A program made the position numbers and the translations under genes. This document shows, in pieces, positions 34,690-43,608 of a DNA stretch of 64,000 bases (its first letter is position 1; every line of letters begins with the position of its first letter). The notes under the pieces are model-generated. The model was given only the letters and a program-made list of their open reading frames with translations. It was not told the origin of the DNA and did no database searches. The stretch lies in contig CBFICB010000003.1 in assembly GCA_965661005.1 (NCBI GenBank), positions 62,001 to 126,000 on the forward strand. The letters are read 5' to 3'. This DNA comes from UBA5109 sp965661005. Its GTDB lineage: Bacteria > Pseudomonadota > Gammaproteobacteria > Pseudomonadales > Pseudohongiellaceae.

Positions 34690-35649
34690 ATGAAACACGT
34701 ACTATTTACACTGTTTATTTTCTTCGTTTCCATACCTTGTTTTGCACAGCCTCCCCAGCGTCGCTTATTACCTCTCGCAGCCTATTCCCTAGAAGGTTAC
34801 TCAGCTATTGATGTCAGCGAGGCTTTTAATCTGCCGGCTGGAGTAGAATTTGCATCGGTCAGTTCGCTGGACATTAACAGTGAAGGTCATCTTATTGTGC
34901 TGCATCGTGCGCCTGTTCCTTTCATGGAATTTGACGAAGAAGGAAACTTTATACGCGCTTTTGGCAGTGAAGATTTATTTAATCGCGCGCATGGCTTGAC
35001 CCTGGATGATGATGACAACATGTGGGTAACGGATGTACGCGATCATGTGGTGATGAAACTGGATAAAGACGCAAATGTTCTAATGACTCTAGGCAGCAAA
35101 GGACAAGCCGGGGATTGGAATGAACAAAGCGACATGCATAACTTTAATGAACCTACGGATGTGGCTTTTGACAGCGCGGGCAATATATATGTGGGGCAGG
35201 GGCATACTAGAAGCGTGCCAAAAATACTCAAATTTGATGCCTCAGGGGAATTCATTACGCAATGGGGGAGCGCTGGAACGGGCCCTGGAGAATTTGCCGT
35301 AGCGCACTCTCTGGCAATTGATTCTGATGACAATATCTATGTGGCAGATCGGGAAAATTCTAGAATTCAGTTATTTGATGTCAATGGTCGTTATCTTTCT
35401 GAGTGGAACTTTGGCACATTAGTCTGTGCCATTTATTTTCATGAAAACGGCTTCATGTATATGACAACTGGGTTTGACGGTGAAATTGCTAAAGTGGATT
35501 TAGAAGGCAATTTGCTTGGGTCATTAGGCAGACCCGGGAGTGAAAACGGCCAATTTGGTGAAGGGCATTTTCTGGTCGTAGATGATAACGAAAATATATT
35601 TATTGCAGATGTCATTAATCTACGAGTACAGCTATATCAAAAGGATTAG
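34690..35649 (+). CDS. Secreted NHL-repeat beta-propeller protein
   Basis: The signal peptide MKHVLFTLFIFFVSIPCFAQ is followed by about six NHL-type repeats (for example HGLTLDDDDNMWVTDVRDHVVMKLDKDG-like, EPTDVAFDSAGNIYVGQGH, HSLAIDSDDNIYVADRENSRIQLFDVNGRYLSEW). It resembles peptidyl-alpha-hydroxyglycine lyase-like and other periplasmic propellers, which bind ligands or act as lyases. ATG 34690 is seven bases after AGGGAG and begins at the signal peptide. A substrate cannot be given. Confidence 0.82.
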   Translation: MKHVLFTLFIFFVSIPCFAQPPQRRLLPLAAYSLEGYSAIDVSEAFNLPAGVEFASVSSLDINSEGHLIVLHRAPVPFMEFDEEGNFIRAFGSEDLFNRAHGLTLDDDDNMWVTDVRDHVVMKLDKDANVLMTLGSKGQAGDWNEQSDMHNFNEPTDVAFDSAGNIYVGQGHTRSVPKILKFDASGEFITQWGSAGTGPGEFAVAHSLAIDSDDNIYVADRENSRIQLFDVNGRYLSEWNFGTLVCAIYFHENGFMYMTTGFDGEIAKVDLEGNLLGSLGRPGSENGQFGEGHFLVVDDNENIFIADVINLRVQLYQKD

Positions 35650-35692
35650 GGCAAGCAATCAAACTGACTCGCCTGCATTTATTAAGCTATAA

Positions 35693-36631
35693 CTAAGTAG
35701 AATTATCGATAAACGATTTCATTGAAATCAATGCGGCATCATCGATCACAGTGAATTCCATGCCGGATATATAGTAGCCGTCTTGAAAAGTAGAGTGTTT
35801 AACTTTTGCATAAACACTACTTTTATCAGCACCAAAAATTGAAGAGGTCACTTCTATAATTACTTCTGTTAAAGGCTCAATCTTATTGGCCGTTTTAATC
35901 TTTAAACCTGTATAGCTAATGTCCAGCGCCTGTCCTTCATAGATCTCTGAGAAAATCTTTGATTTATCGACGATGCGATAATTAACCAGCATGTTGACGT
36001 TAATACGTGGCACACTTCTGTCATTTTCAATGTTTAGAGCAAGTCTTTGTGGTTTTTCTATCTCCAGTAATTCATAAATGGTTAATGGTCTTATCTTGCC
36101 TTTGGGGTGCACGTCATAGCTACTGCCAATTTTGATATTGTCTTTGCAAAGGCTATAAGAGTTGTCGCTTAATAAAACCTGACCGCGCATGCTATAGGCT
36201 TCAACTCTGGCGGCCAGATTTACTTCATTGCCTATAACCGTGAAATCATGATGAGAAATATTGCCCAAATATCCGACTGCGACATCACCGGTATTAATAC
36301 CTATACCCATATGAATACTGGGCATGCCCATCTCGATATTTTTACTGTTAATTTGTTGCATGGCATTTTGCATTTCAATGGCACAAGTTAATACATTATG
36401 AATATCGTCATCTTTGTATTCAAAGATGGCTAATATTGAATCGCCTATGAGATTGTCAACGACACCGCCATTTTCGTCTATGATGGGAATCATGATATTA
36501 AAGAATCGATTGAGTAAATCGGCCACTTCAAGCGAGGAGTATCTCTCAGAAAAGTAAGTGAAGCCTCTTAAATCAGAAATTAATATACTGGCTTTTTAAA
36601 TTTTAAAACCGCCAAAAACTTTTCCACTCAT
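35693..36631 (-). pseudogene. Class III adenylate/guanylate cyclase with PilZ domain, stop codon before the catalytic domain
   Basis: Read on the minus strand, the catalytic domain starts KASILISDLRGFTYFSERYSSLEV, with the metal-binding aspartate. It continues through NLIGDSILAIFE and VIGNEVNLAARVEA, and is followed by a PilZ-like domain (INVNMLVNYRIVD, ALDISYTGLKI). A TAA at 36598-36596 sits directly before KASIL in the same frame, and upstream of it MSGKVFGGFKI (ATG at 36631) continues the family sequence. Without the stop the two would join. A GTG at 36526 could start a shorter protein, but it would lack the catalytic aspartate. As it stands it cannot make an active cyclase. The fusion suggests a former cyclic-nucleotide enzyme tuned by cyclic-di-GMP. 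Confidence 0.75.
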
Positions 36632-36979
36632 TACTTGTAGGTTTCCTTAGTGCTGCAATACTGTTTGTAACTCAGACAATCTAGCATCCCGAAGATGCTT
36701 ATTTTAACTATTTGATTTAATTAAACCTCGTTTCATTTCAAACAATAACATCAAATTAATTTTCTACCTATTGTCATTCTGCAAGAAGACTAAGGCCTAG
36801 TTAAAATCAGGTTTATTCTATTAATTAAATCGCGTACAGGACAGCATTTAAGTTCAATCCTCTAAAAAGAACTTTTCTGGCTTATAATTTCTTCCATTCC
36901 CCAAATTCGTTTTAATTCTAACTTATATACTGCATAATCAGCCTCGCTTTTTTTCAACCAATCAACAGGCTCTTATTAA
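36632..36979. other. Intergenic region between the cyclase remnant and rdgC
   Basis: About 350 bp, A+T rich. It should hold the rdgC promoter. No clear terminator, RNA gene or further cyclase coding sequence was recognised in it. Confidence 0.4.
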
Positions 36980-37960
36980 ATGTGGTTTAAGAATCTCCGT
37001 GTATTTTGCCTTACCAAACCCTTCGATTTACCTTTTGAAGACCTAGAATCCCAACTTGCTGATAACGCATTCGTTCCTTGTGCCAATTATGAAAAATCAC
37101 GTATAGGCTGGGTAAGTCCTATGGGCGATGCTGCCCCTGAGCTCGATGAAGAGCAGGAGCCAATGTTGACGCATATTGTGGGTGATTACATTATGCTGTG
37201 CGCGCAAAAGCAGGAAAGATTACTGCCGGCCTCAGTCGTGCGTGAAGCCACCGCGGAGAAAGTCGCTGAGATAGAAGGGCGACAGGCTCGCAAGGTCTAT
37301 CGCAAAGAAAAGCGAGAGATACAGGACAATATGTATGCCTCCTTGTTGCCGAGAGCCTTTACCCGATCATCACGCACTTATGCCTATATTTCACGGGCAG
37401 ATAATCTTCTGGTTGTTGATGCTATTAGCGCGCCTAAAGCTGAAGAGTTCATTAATTTATTAAGAGATAGTCTGGGTTCATTTCCTGTGGCCTTACCCGA
37501 CAGTAAGCGAGCACCCAGTGATGTCATGACACGCTGGCTGATAAATCAAAAAGCCGCAGACAAGTTTGAACTTCATAACGATTGTGAACTATACAACCCT
37601 CTGGACAGTACTAATGTTGTTCGCCTTAAAGGTCAGGATCTTGAAAGCGATGAGATTAAGACGCATTTGGAAGCAGGAAAAAGAGCTAAACAACTCAGTG
37701 TTATGTGGGGCAATGTATTAAGTTGTAGCATTATGGAAGACCTGAGCATAAATGGTTTGCGGTTTGATGACATAAAAGAAGAGTCAGCAAGTTTTGAAGA
37801 AGAGAGCCCCGCGCAAAAGTTTGATCAGGAGTTTGTTTTAATGACACTTGAATTAAGCGCTTTCTTTAAGTCTTTATTTTCTGCTTTTGGCGGTCTCGAA
37901 GACCCTAAAAACAAAATGCTGCCAGATAATAGAAATAAAGAATCTGCTTTCCAAACATAA
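36980..37960 (+). CDS. rdgC: Recombination-associated protein RdgC
   Basis: RdgC (326 residues) forms a DNA-encircling ring dimer and limits RecA activity. The N-terminus MWFKNLRVFCLTKPFDLPFEDLESQLADNAFVPC and the GWVSPMG motif near residue 44 are diagnostic. So are the central KAEEFINLLRDSLGSFPV and the later LSVMWGNVLSCSIMEDLSINGLRF. It is about 20 residues longer at the C-terminus than the E. coli protein. It is cytoplasmic and monocistronic. Confidence 0.97.
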   Translation: MWFKNLRVFCLTKPFDLPFEDLESQLADNAFVPCANYEKSRIGWVSPMGDAAPELDEEQEPMLTHIVGDYIMLCAQKQERLLPASVVREATAEKVAEIEGRQARKVYRKEKREIQDNMYASLLPRAFTRSSRTYAYISRADNLLVVDAISAPKAEEFINLLRDSLGSFPVALPDSKRAPSDVMTRWLINQKAADKFELHNDCELYNPLDSTNVVRLKGQDLESDEIKTHLEAGKRAKQLSVMWGNVLSCSIMEDLSINGLRFDDIKEESASFEEESPAQKFDQEFVLMTLELSAFFKSLFSAFGGLEDPKNKMLPDNRNKESAFQT

Positions 37961-38111
37961 ATACTGCGATCTTCTATAAAACGAGCAAAAATTCAACAGT
38001 TTTGATACTTAAATGCCTAGTTACAAAGCATGAAAGTATGGTGGATAGTATGTTTTCAGATATGTTAAGATTGATGCAGTTTTAAATGTGTAATTAATTC
38101 AGAGGAATAAT

Positions 38112-39725
38112 ATGGCAACTTTACCCCCAGGAGTAGATTCCAGCTCTTTTGAATCTGCCCTCGCAGAATTCCGGCAGGCCATTGGCTCAGAATGGGTTTT
38201 TAGTTCTGATGAAGATGTGGCCTTATATCGTGATGCTTATTCACCAATGTGGAATGAGGAGGAAGAACTCGTCGCTTCAGCCGCAGTAGCACCTGAAACG
38301 ACTGAAGAAGTTCAGGAAATCGTTCGCATCGCCAATCGTTATGGCATTCCACTTTACCCAATTTCTACTGGTAAGAACCTTGGTTATGGTGGTTCTGCGC
38401 CGAGTTATTCAGGCAGCATGGTTGTTGATCTGAAGCGCATGAACAAAGTGATTGAGGTTAATGATCGACGCAATTTCGCTATCGTCGAGCCGGGAGTTTC
38501 TTATTTTGATCTTTACCGCTATATCCAGGAACACGACCTTAAAGTCTGGATAGACTGTCCTGATCCAGGTTGGGGAAGCCCAGTCGGTAACGCGCTTGAT
38601 CATGGTGTGGGTTATACCTTTGGCCAATATCGTGACCATTTTGCCTCTAATGCAGGAATGGAAGTGGTTCTGCCGGATGGTGAAGTATTACGCACTGGCA
38701 TGGGAGCATTACCTGGTGGCGAGTGGGGTGAATATAAATACGGCTTCGGCCCAAGTGTTGATGGTCTATTCGCACAGGCCAATTTCGGGATTGTCACAAA
38801 AATGGCCTTCCGTTTGATGCCGGAACAAGAAGCTCACTACACGGGAACGGTCATTGTTCCACGCAAACAGGACCTGATCGCTTTAATAGATCATGTGAAC
38901 TATCTGGATGATACGGGTCTCATCGGCATGCCTTTATACGGTAATAGAATAAGTGGTTTCGGTCCTATGGAGCCAGAATTAGCAGCCCTGGTCGAAAATA
39001 ACGCCAGTGATGCTGAATTTGATGCTTATGCAGCTAGCAAGGGCAATGGATTCTGGTCTGTTGAGCTACAATTTTATGGGCCTGAGCCAACTGTTAAGGC
39101 CAACTGGGAATATGCTCAGCAGCGTATATCAGCAAGTATTGAAGGAACTACTTTTGAAGAGGGACATCTTTATACCTTCCCCTTGAGCGATGAAGAGAAA
39201 GGAGAGCATTCTCATAGAGTTGCCATAGGTGTGCCCAATATGGAGATTTTCTCCATTGGCGCTCGTTCAGAACGTAACCCCTCACCACAAGATGGACATT
39301 TATGGTTTTCAGCTATTATCCCTCGCAGTGGTGAAGCTGTTTTCAAAGCTCAAGAGGTCATTGGTAAGATATGGAAAGAAGAGGGTTTGCCCTACAATCC
39401 TTTTGCAACGCCTGCCACATGGACTCCTCGCTGCTACATTATGATTACTGGCTTACCTATAAGTCGCACTGATAGCTCAATCAATGAGCGCTCAATGCGT
39501 GCCTATAACCGCGCTGTTGAAGAATGTGGCGCTAATGGCATGGGCGAATACCGTGCACCGCCAGCATTTGCTGATGAGATTCAGAATGCCTATTCTTTCA
39601 ATAATAATATTCAACGCCGTTATACCGAAATATTAAAAGATGCGACTGACCCCAATGGCATTATTGCACCGGGTCGTGGTGGTATTTGGCCGAAGAATAT
39701 TCGAGACAGGGAGGGGCGAGCATGA
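38112..39725 (+). CDS. FAD-linked oxidase, p-cresol methylhydroxylase / vanillyl-alcohol oxidase family
   Basis: Flavoprotein of 537 residues with a PCMH-type FAD-binding domain: VAPETTEEVQEIVRIANRYGIPLYPISTGKNLGYGGSAP (residues about 58-97) and MVVDLKRMNKVIEVNDRRNFAIVEPGVSYFDL. A C-terminal VAO-type domain ends PNGIIAPGRGGIWP. Enzymes of this family oxidise para-alkyl phenols and pass electrons to a cytochrome c subunit. A c-type cytochrome gene overlaps its stop by four bases, which strongly supports that type of complex. No signal peptide is visible, so export would depend on a partner or on another route. The substrate is unknown; a 4-alkylphenol or lignin-like phenol is plausible. Confidence 0.87.
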   Translation: MATLPPGVDSSSFESALAEFRQAIGSEWVFSSDEDVALYRDAYSPMWNEEEELVASAAVAPETTEEVQEIVRIANRYGIPLYPISTGKNLGYGGSAPSYSGSMVVDLKRMNKVIEVNDRRNFAIVEPGVSYFDLYRYIQEHDLKVWIDCPDPGWGSPVGNALDHGVGYTFGQYRDHFASNAGMEVVLPDGEVLRTGMGALPGGEWGEYKYGFGPSVDGLFAQANFGIVTKMAFRLMPEQEAHYTGTVIVPRKQDLIALIDHVNYLDDTGLIGMPLYGNRISGFGPMEPELAALVENNASDAEFDAYAASKGNGFWSVELQFYGPEPTVKANWEYAQQRISASIEGTTFEEGHLYTFPLSDEEKGEHSHRVAIGVPNMEIFSIGARSERNPSPQDGHLWFSAIIPRSGEAVFKAQEVIGKIWKEEGLPYNPFATPATWTPRCYIMITGLPISRTDSSINERSMRAYNRAVEECGANGMGEYRAPPAFADEIQNAYSFNNNIQRRYTEILKDATDPNGIIAPGRGGIWPKNIRDREGRA

Positions 39726-40066
39726 AAAATTTGATTAATATTGCTCTGCTTTCAATGGCGGCAGTTTTCTCTCTTAATGCTAATGCCCAGTCAGCAGTTG
39801 AAAGAGGTGAGCAGGTTTTTGATATTTGGTGTACAGCTTGTCATGATGACACTCGGCGTACACCTGGAACAGCAGCACTTGCGGCGAAATATCAAGGCGC
39901 CTTACCTGCTTTATTGGAAGAGCGTACTGATTTAACACCTGAGGTCGTCGCCTTATGGGTGAGAAATGGTATCAGTATTATGCCTTTCTTCCGTAAAACG
40001 GAAATCAGTGATGCACAATTAGATGATCTGGGGGCTTATCTGTCGAGGAATAACCCTAACAGATAA
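39722..40066 (+). CDS. c-type cytochrome, electron acceptor of the flavoprotein
   Basis: The signal peptide MKNLINIALLSMAAVFSLNANAQ is followed by a single haem motif CTACH near residue 38 and a Met-containing loop (NGISIMPFFRKTEISD), the usual axial ligand region. The mature protein is about 90 residues, the size of the cytochrome subunit of p-cresol methylhydroxylase. ATG 39722 overlaps the flavoprotein stop (ATGA). It would take electrons from the flavin and deliver them to the respiratory chain in the periplasm. Confidence 0.9.
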   Translation: MKNLINIALLSMAAVFSLNANAQSAVERGEQVFDIWCTACHDDTRRTPGTAALAAKYQGALPALLEERTDLTPEVVALWVRNGISIMPFFRKTEISDAQLDDLGAYLSRNNPNR

Positions 40067-40105
40067 AAATGTAGCCTCTTACTCAAATTTAATTAGGAAT
40101 TTATT

Positions 40106-40732
40106 ATGACCAATAGAAGACAATTTCTAAAAATCGGAATAGCAACATCTACCATCCCTCTAGCAGCCAGCGCTTCAGGAAAAAGCGCTCTTGGTGCATT
40201 TTCAGCTGATAAAACTCTGCCTTTTTATAAAGTGATAGTTGATGATCGTTATGAGGAAAGCATAGAGTTTGGTAGAGCTATGGAAGAACGTGGTTACGAC
40301 GCTTACCATATGAAAAATGGTGATCTTACCGAATTCTGGTATAACCACCTCAATGCCATATGGGAAAAAGAACCAGTTGCGATAGCGGGACTCACTAAAT
40401 TTGGCCCTCTCTTTTGTTTAGAACAGTTGGGAAGAACCTACGGTGCCCGTCGAGTATATCGTGGAGACCACCACTATGAGCAAGGCAAGATTACGCATAA
40501 GCTCAATGGGCCTGAAAAAATGCTCAACGACAGCAATGGTCTTCTTACTTTTGGCAATGAGCAAATGGCAGGACAAACTGTTGCTGAAATAATGATGAGT
40601 TGTGAGGCCGGTACTACCGCAATCATTGACACTAGCTGTTCTGAACAGGTTAATCATCAAAGCAAGCTGACCGGGGCCTTACCAGAAGACAATCTTGTCT
40701 CATGGATAGTTGCGCCAGCACAATTATCTTAA
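40106..40732 (+). CDS. Hypothetical Tat-exported protein
   Basis: The N-terminus MTNRRQFLKIGIATSTIPLAASA is a twin-arginine signal. The mature part (about 185 residues) has no motif recognised here. It contains YKVIVDDRYEESIEFGRAMEERGYDAYHMKNGDLTEFWYN and a GLTKFGPLFCLEQLGRTYGARRVYRGDH stretch. Tat export usually means the protein folds or binds a cofactor in the cytoplasm. It follows the cytochrome gene by 39 bp and is closed by a long hairpin, so it probably belongs with the oxidase pair. One possibility is an export companion for the flavoprotein, which has no signal of its own; this is inference. Confidence 0.7.
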   Translation: MTNRRQFLKIGIATSTIPLAASASGKSALGAFSADKTLPFYKVIVDDRYEESIEFGRAMEERGYDAYHMKNGDLTEFWYNHLNAIWEKEPVAIAGLTKFGPLFCLEQLGRTYGARRVYRGDHHYEQGKITHKLNGPEKMLNDSNGLLTFGNEQMAGQTVAEIMMSCEAGTTAIIDTSCSEQVNHQSKLTGALPEDNLVSWIVAPAQLS

Positions 40733-40741
40733 CAAGCATTT

Positions 40742-40777
40742 GCTAGCTATCTGAATCACGGAATTCAGATAGCTAGC
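40742..40777 (+). terminator. Perfect 15-bp hairpin after the Tat gene
   Basis: GCTAGCTATCTGAAT (40742-40756) pairs perfectly with 40763-40777 around the loop CACGGA. Only three T residues follow, so termination may be weak or the structure may protect the 3' end of the mRNA. It closes the flavoprotein-cytochrome-Tat unit. Confidence 0.7.
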
Positions 40778-40882
40778 TTTACACTTCCCAGCAAGCTTTA
40801 ACCCTCATATCAAAATCAAAACATATAATATATTAATTATTATATTTCAATTAGTTACAGAATATACTTCAAGGAAATAATC

Positions 40883-41776
40883 ATGAGTAAGCAAAGCTCT
40901 TACACTCCGCCTAAAGTTTGGGAATGGGAAACCGATGGTGAAAATGGCGGACGCTTTGCCAATATAAACCGCCCCATATCTGGCGCCACACATGATAAAG
41001 AGCTGCCAAGCGGCAAACACCCGCTTCAGCTATATTCTCTGGCAACACCTAACGGCGTAAAAGTCACCATCATGCTGGAAGAGCTACTGGCGCTGGGGCA
41101 TAGTGGGGCAGAGTATGATGCCTACCTGATTGATATTATGGAAGGTGCACAATTTGGCAGTGGTTTTGTTGATATTAACCCTAACTCAAAAATACCCGCA
41201 TTGTTAGATACCAGCACACCAAAACCAACACGTGTCTTTGAATCAGGCTCAATACTTCTCTATCTCGCTGAAAAATTTAATGCGCTCATTCCAGAGGATC
41301 CTGCACTTAAAGCTGAGTGTATGAACTGGTTATTCTGGCAAATGGGGGCGGCTCCTTACCTTGGCGGTGGTTTTGGGCATTTTTATGCCTATGCTCCTGT
41401 GAAAATCAAATACTGCATTGACCGCTTCACCATGGAAGTTAAACGCCAATTAGATCTACTGGATAAGCATTTGGCGAACAATCAATATATGTGTGGTGAT
41501 GAGTATTCGATTGCAGATATTGCGATATGGCCCTGGTACAGCGTTGTATTAAGCAATGAGGCATATGAAGCTGCAGAATTTTTGGATGCAAAGTCTTACA
41601 AGCATCTGCAAAGATGGTCTAAGGAAATTGGCGAAAGAGAAGCCGTAATCCGTGGTCGCAAAGTTAATCGCCCATTCGGACCACTGGAAGATCAGCTGCA
41701 TGAAAGACATGATGCCAGCGATTTTGATCATAAAACTCAGGATAAAATTAGCCCTGAAGAAAAGGCTGAAGAGTGA
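40883..41776 (+). CDS. yghU: Glutathione S-transferase family protein, YghU type
   Basis: GST of 297 residues of the nu class. An N-terminal extension, YTPPKVWEWETDGENGGRFANINRPISGATHDKELP, precedes the thioredoxin-like domain (HPLQLYSLATPNGVKVTIMLEELLALG, NPNSKIPALLD, VFESGSILLYLAEKF). A helical C-terminal domain follows (YSIADIAIWPWY). E. coli YghU shows disulfide reductase and peroxidase activity with glutathione. It is cytoplasmic. In this locus it may deal with reactive products of the oxidase, which is inference. Confidence 0.9.
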   Translation: MSKQSSYTPPKVWEWETDGENGGRFANINRPISGATHDKELPSGKHPLQLYSLATPNGVKVTIMLEELLALGHSGAEYDAYLIDIMEGAQFGSGFVDINPNSKIPALLDTSTPKPTRVFESGSILLYLAEKFNALIPEDPALKAECMNWLFWQMGAAPYLGGGFGHFYAYAPVKIKYCIDRFTMEVKRQLDLLDKHLANNQYMCGDEYSIADIAIWPWYSVVLSNEAYEAAEFLDAKSYKHLQRWSKEIGEREAVIRGRKVNRPFGPLEDQLHERHDASDFDHKTQDKISPEEKAEE

Positions 41777-41802
41777 AATTAACAAGCTAAGAAGAAAAAG
41801 TT

Positions 41803-41928
41803 ATGGTTAACCATACAAAGCTTATTTTCAAATTCTTCATTCGGCTTTGTATCGTCGCTCTGACAAGTTTAAGTTCAGCACAAGATGTTCAGAATGCCAA
41901 TGACGAGCTTGCACTGCTGTACCAATGA
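41803..41928 (+). pseudogene. Remnant of a secreted protein, 41 codons
   Basis: A signal peptide (MVNHTKLIFKFFIRLCIVALTSLSSA) is followed by QDVQNANDELALLYQ and a stop. The downstream 130 bp contain short open pieces with more stops and no family likeness. It looks like the front end of a decayed exported protein, consistent with the many exported proteins around it. A genuine micro-protein cannot be excluded. Confidence 0.45.
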
Positions 41929-42073
41929 CCAACGAATCCCGCTGGTGGGTCAGCATAATGGCATGCCAATAGAATATAAATCTTCCAAGCTTCATCTTGT
42001 TTAAGCTGTCTCGATAGATAATAATCATTAGCACATCGTTCAAAACTATTATCAATTAAAAGGAAAGTGCCCA

Positions 42074-42673
42074 GTGAAAAACAAACTTCTTAAAAAAATT
42101 GGCCTTGCCGCGGCAATTGGACTCGTAGCAACAACAGCGGATGCTCATTTCAAATTAAATTCACCTGCATCCTGGATAGAAGAAGATGAAAGGGGTGACC
42201 CTCAGAAAATAGCACCTTGTGGTGGCACTATGGCTGATGGCGGCACCAGAACAGGCGCTATAACAGATATAACTGGCGGACAAATGCTGACGATCGACCT
42301 TGAAGAAACCATCTATCATCCCGGACATTACAGGGTCGCATTAGCGAGAAACATAAATTTGTTGCCAGCTGACGCCATGCCTTTGGTTATGGTTGATACT
42401 GAACGTGGACCACGCTCAGGTCGATTTCCAATTGCAGAGAATCCAGAAGCGCCGGTATTAGCAGATGGCCTGCTTGAGAATTATGAACGCCGAACCGGAC
42501 CAATAAGCACAGAAGTCATGATCCCTAATTTTGATTGCGAAAACTGTGTCTTGCAAATAGTACAGTTTATGTCTGAGCACCCCGGTCACCGTGAAGGCGG
42601 ATTTACCTATCACCATTGTGCCATACTAAATATCAGTGCTGACGCCGATATGCCTATAGATACAAACTGGTAA
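42074..42673 (+). CDS. Secreted histidine-brace protein, lytic polysaccharide monooxygenase-like
   Basis: The signal peptide MKNKLLKKIGLAAAIGLVATTADA is predicted to be cut just before HFKLNSPASWIEEDERGDPQKIAPCGG. The mature protein would therefore begin with histidine, as in copper monooxygenases with a histidine brace. A second candidate ligand is in FTYHHCAIL near the C-terminus. Cysteines (PCGG, DCENC, HHC) could form disulfides. It resembles bacterial polysaccharide-monooxygenase-like proteins of the type annotated from myxobacteria (SCE4755-like). The start is GTG 42074, after AAGGAAAG. Enzyme activity is not proven: related fungal X325/Bim1-like proteins bind copper without LPMO activity. 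Confidence 0.7.
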   Translation: MKNKLLKKIGLAAAIGLVATTADAHFKLNSPASWIEEDERGDPQKIAPCGGTMADGGTRTGAITDITGGQMLTIDLEETIYHPGHYRVALARNINLLPADAMPLVMVDTERGPRSGRFPIAENPEAPVLADGLLENYERRTGPISTEVMIPNFDCENCVLQIVQFMSEHPGHREGGFTYHHCAILNISADADMPIDTNW

Positions 42674-42737
42674 GTTTCTAGCGCGAGTCTTTAACTCAGA
42701 CAGACACTAAACACCATTTAAACAATGGAGCGGATTA

Positions 42738-43559
42738 ATGACTAAAAATAATAAAACCTGTTTAATCCTCTTGTTAGCGGCAATCGCTATTCCTGCTCAG
42801 GCCCAAATCGATTTATCCGGTGAATGGGCAGCAGTCTTTCATGAAGACTTCGATGAGAGAAGGCCTGGACCAGAAATGGTTGAATATCAGGGTATTCCTA
42901 TCAATGAGGCGGCTCGGCGCAGAGCTTTGAGCTGGAGCCCTTCATTATTAACCTTGCCCGAACATCAATGTAAACCTCACCCTTCTGATTATGGTAGCCG
43001 CGGCCCCAGCAATATGAGGATTTGGAAGGAGATTGATTCCGAATCTCAGCAATTAATTGCTTATCATACGCGTATACGCTGGCAAGCACCTGAACGAACC
43101 ATATGGATGGATGGGCGCGAACATCCTCCCGAACATGCTGCTCATACCTGGCAAGGGTTTTCGACAGGGCACTGGGAAGGCAATGTTCTTGTTGTAAGAA
43201 CAACTCACCTAAAACAAGGCTGGACTCGCCGTAATGGTATCGCTCGAAGTGATCTTTCCGAATATACCGAACATTTTTTTAGGCATGGTGATTATATGAC
43301 CCAGGTCGTCATCGTGAATGATCCGGTATATTTAACTGAGCCTTTTATTCGAACAAACAATTGGAAAATAGATCTTTATCAGCAGATTCCCCCTTACTTA
43401 TGTGAAATCGTGACCGAAATAGATCGTCCTCAAGGTGAGGTTCCTCATTATTTACCCGGTCAAAATCCTTTTATGGGTGAACATGCTGAGCGTTACAAGC
43501 TTCCCATGGAAGGCGTTTTAGGCGGAGCACATACTATGTATCCATCGTTTATTGAATGA
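42738..43559 (+). CDS. Secreted protein of unknown family (module X, copy 1)
   Basis: The signal peptide MTKNNKTCLILLLAAIAIPAQAQ leads a mature domain opening IDLSGEWAAVFHEDFDERRPGP. It later has WEGNVLVVRTTHLKQGWTRRNGIARSDLSEYTEHFFRHGDYMTQVVIVNDPVYLTEPFIRTNNWK. The opening and the WEG...RRNG...LTEP series recur in the gene at 44641, so the two are paralogs. Each is followed directly by an MBL-fold gene. The pattern looks like a lipocalin- or beta-sandwich-like binding protein, but no known family was recognised. Confidence 0.75.
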   Translation: MTKNNKTCLILLLAAIAIPAQAQIDLSGEWAAVFHEDFDERRPGPEMVEYQGIPINEAARRRALSWSPSLLTLPEHQCKPHPSDYGSRGPSNMRIWKEIDSESQQLIAYHTRIRWQAPERTIWMDGREHPPEHAAHTWQGFSTGHWEGNVLVVRTTHLKQGWTRRNGIARSDLSEYTEHFFRHGDYMTQVVIVNDPVYLTEPFIRTNNWKIDLYQQIPPYLCEIVTEIDRPQGEVPHYLPGQNPFMGEHAERYKLPMEGVLGGAHTMYPSFIE

Positions 43560-43608
43560 TTTTTTTTGGCTGACTGTTAAAGGTTATGACCATTGCAGGA
43601 GTTTAGGT

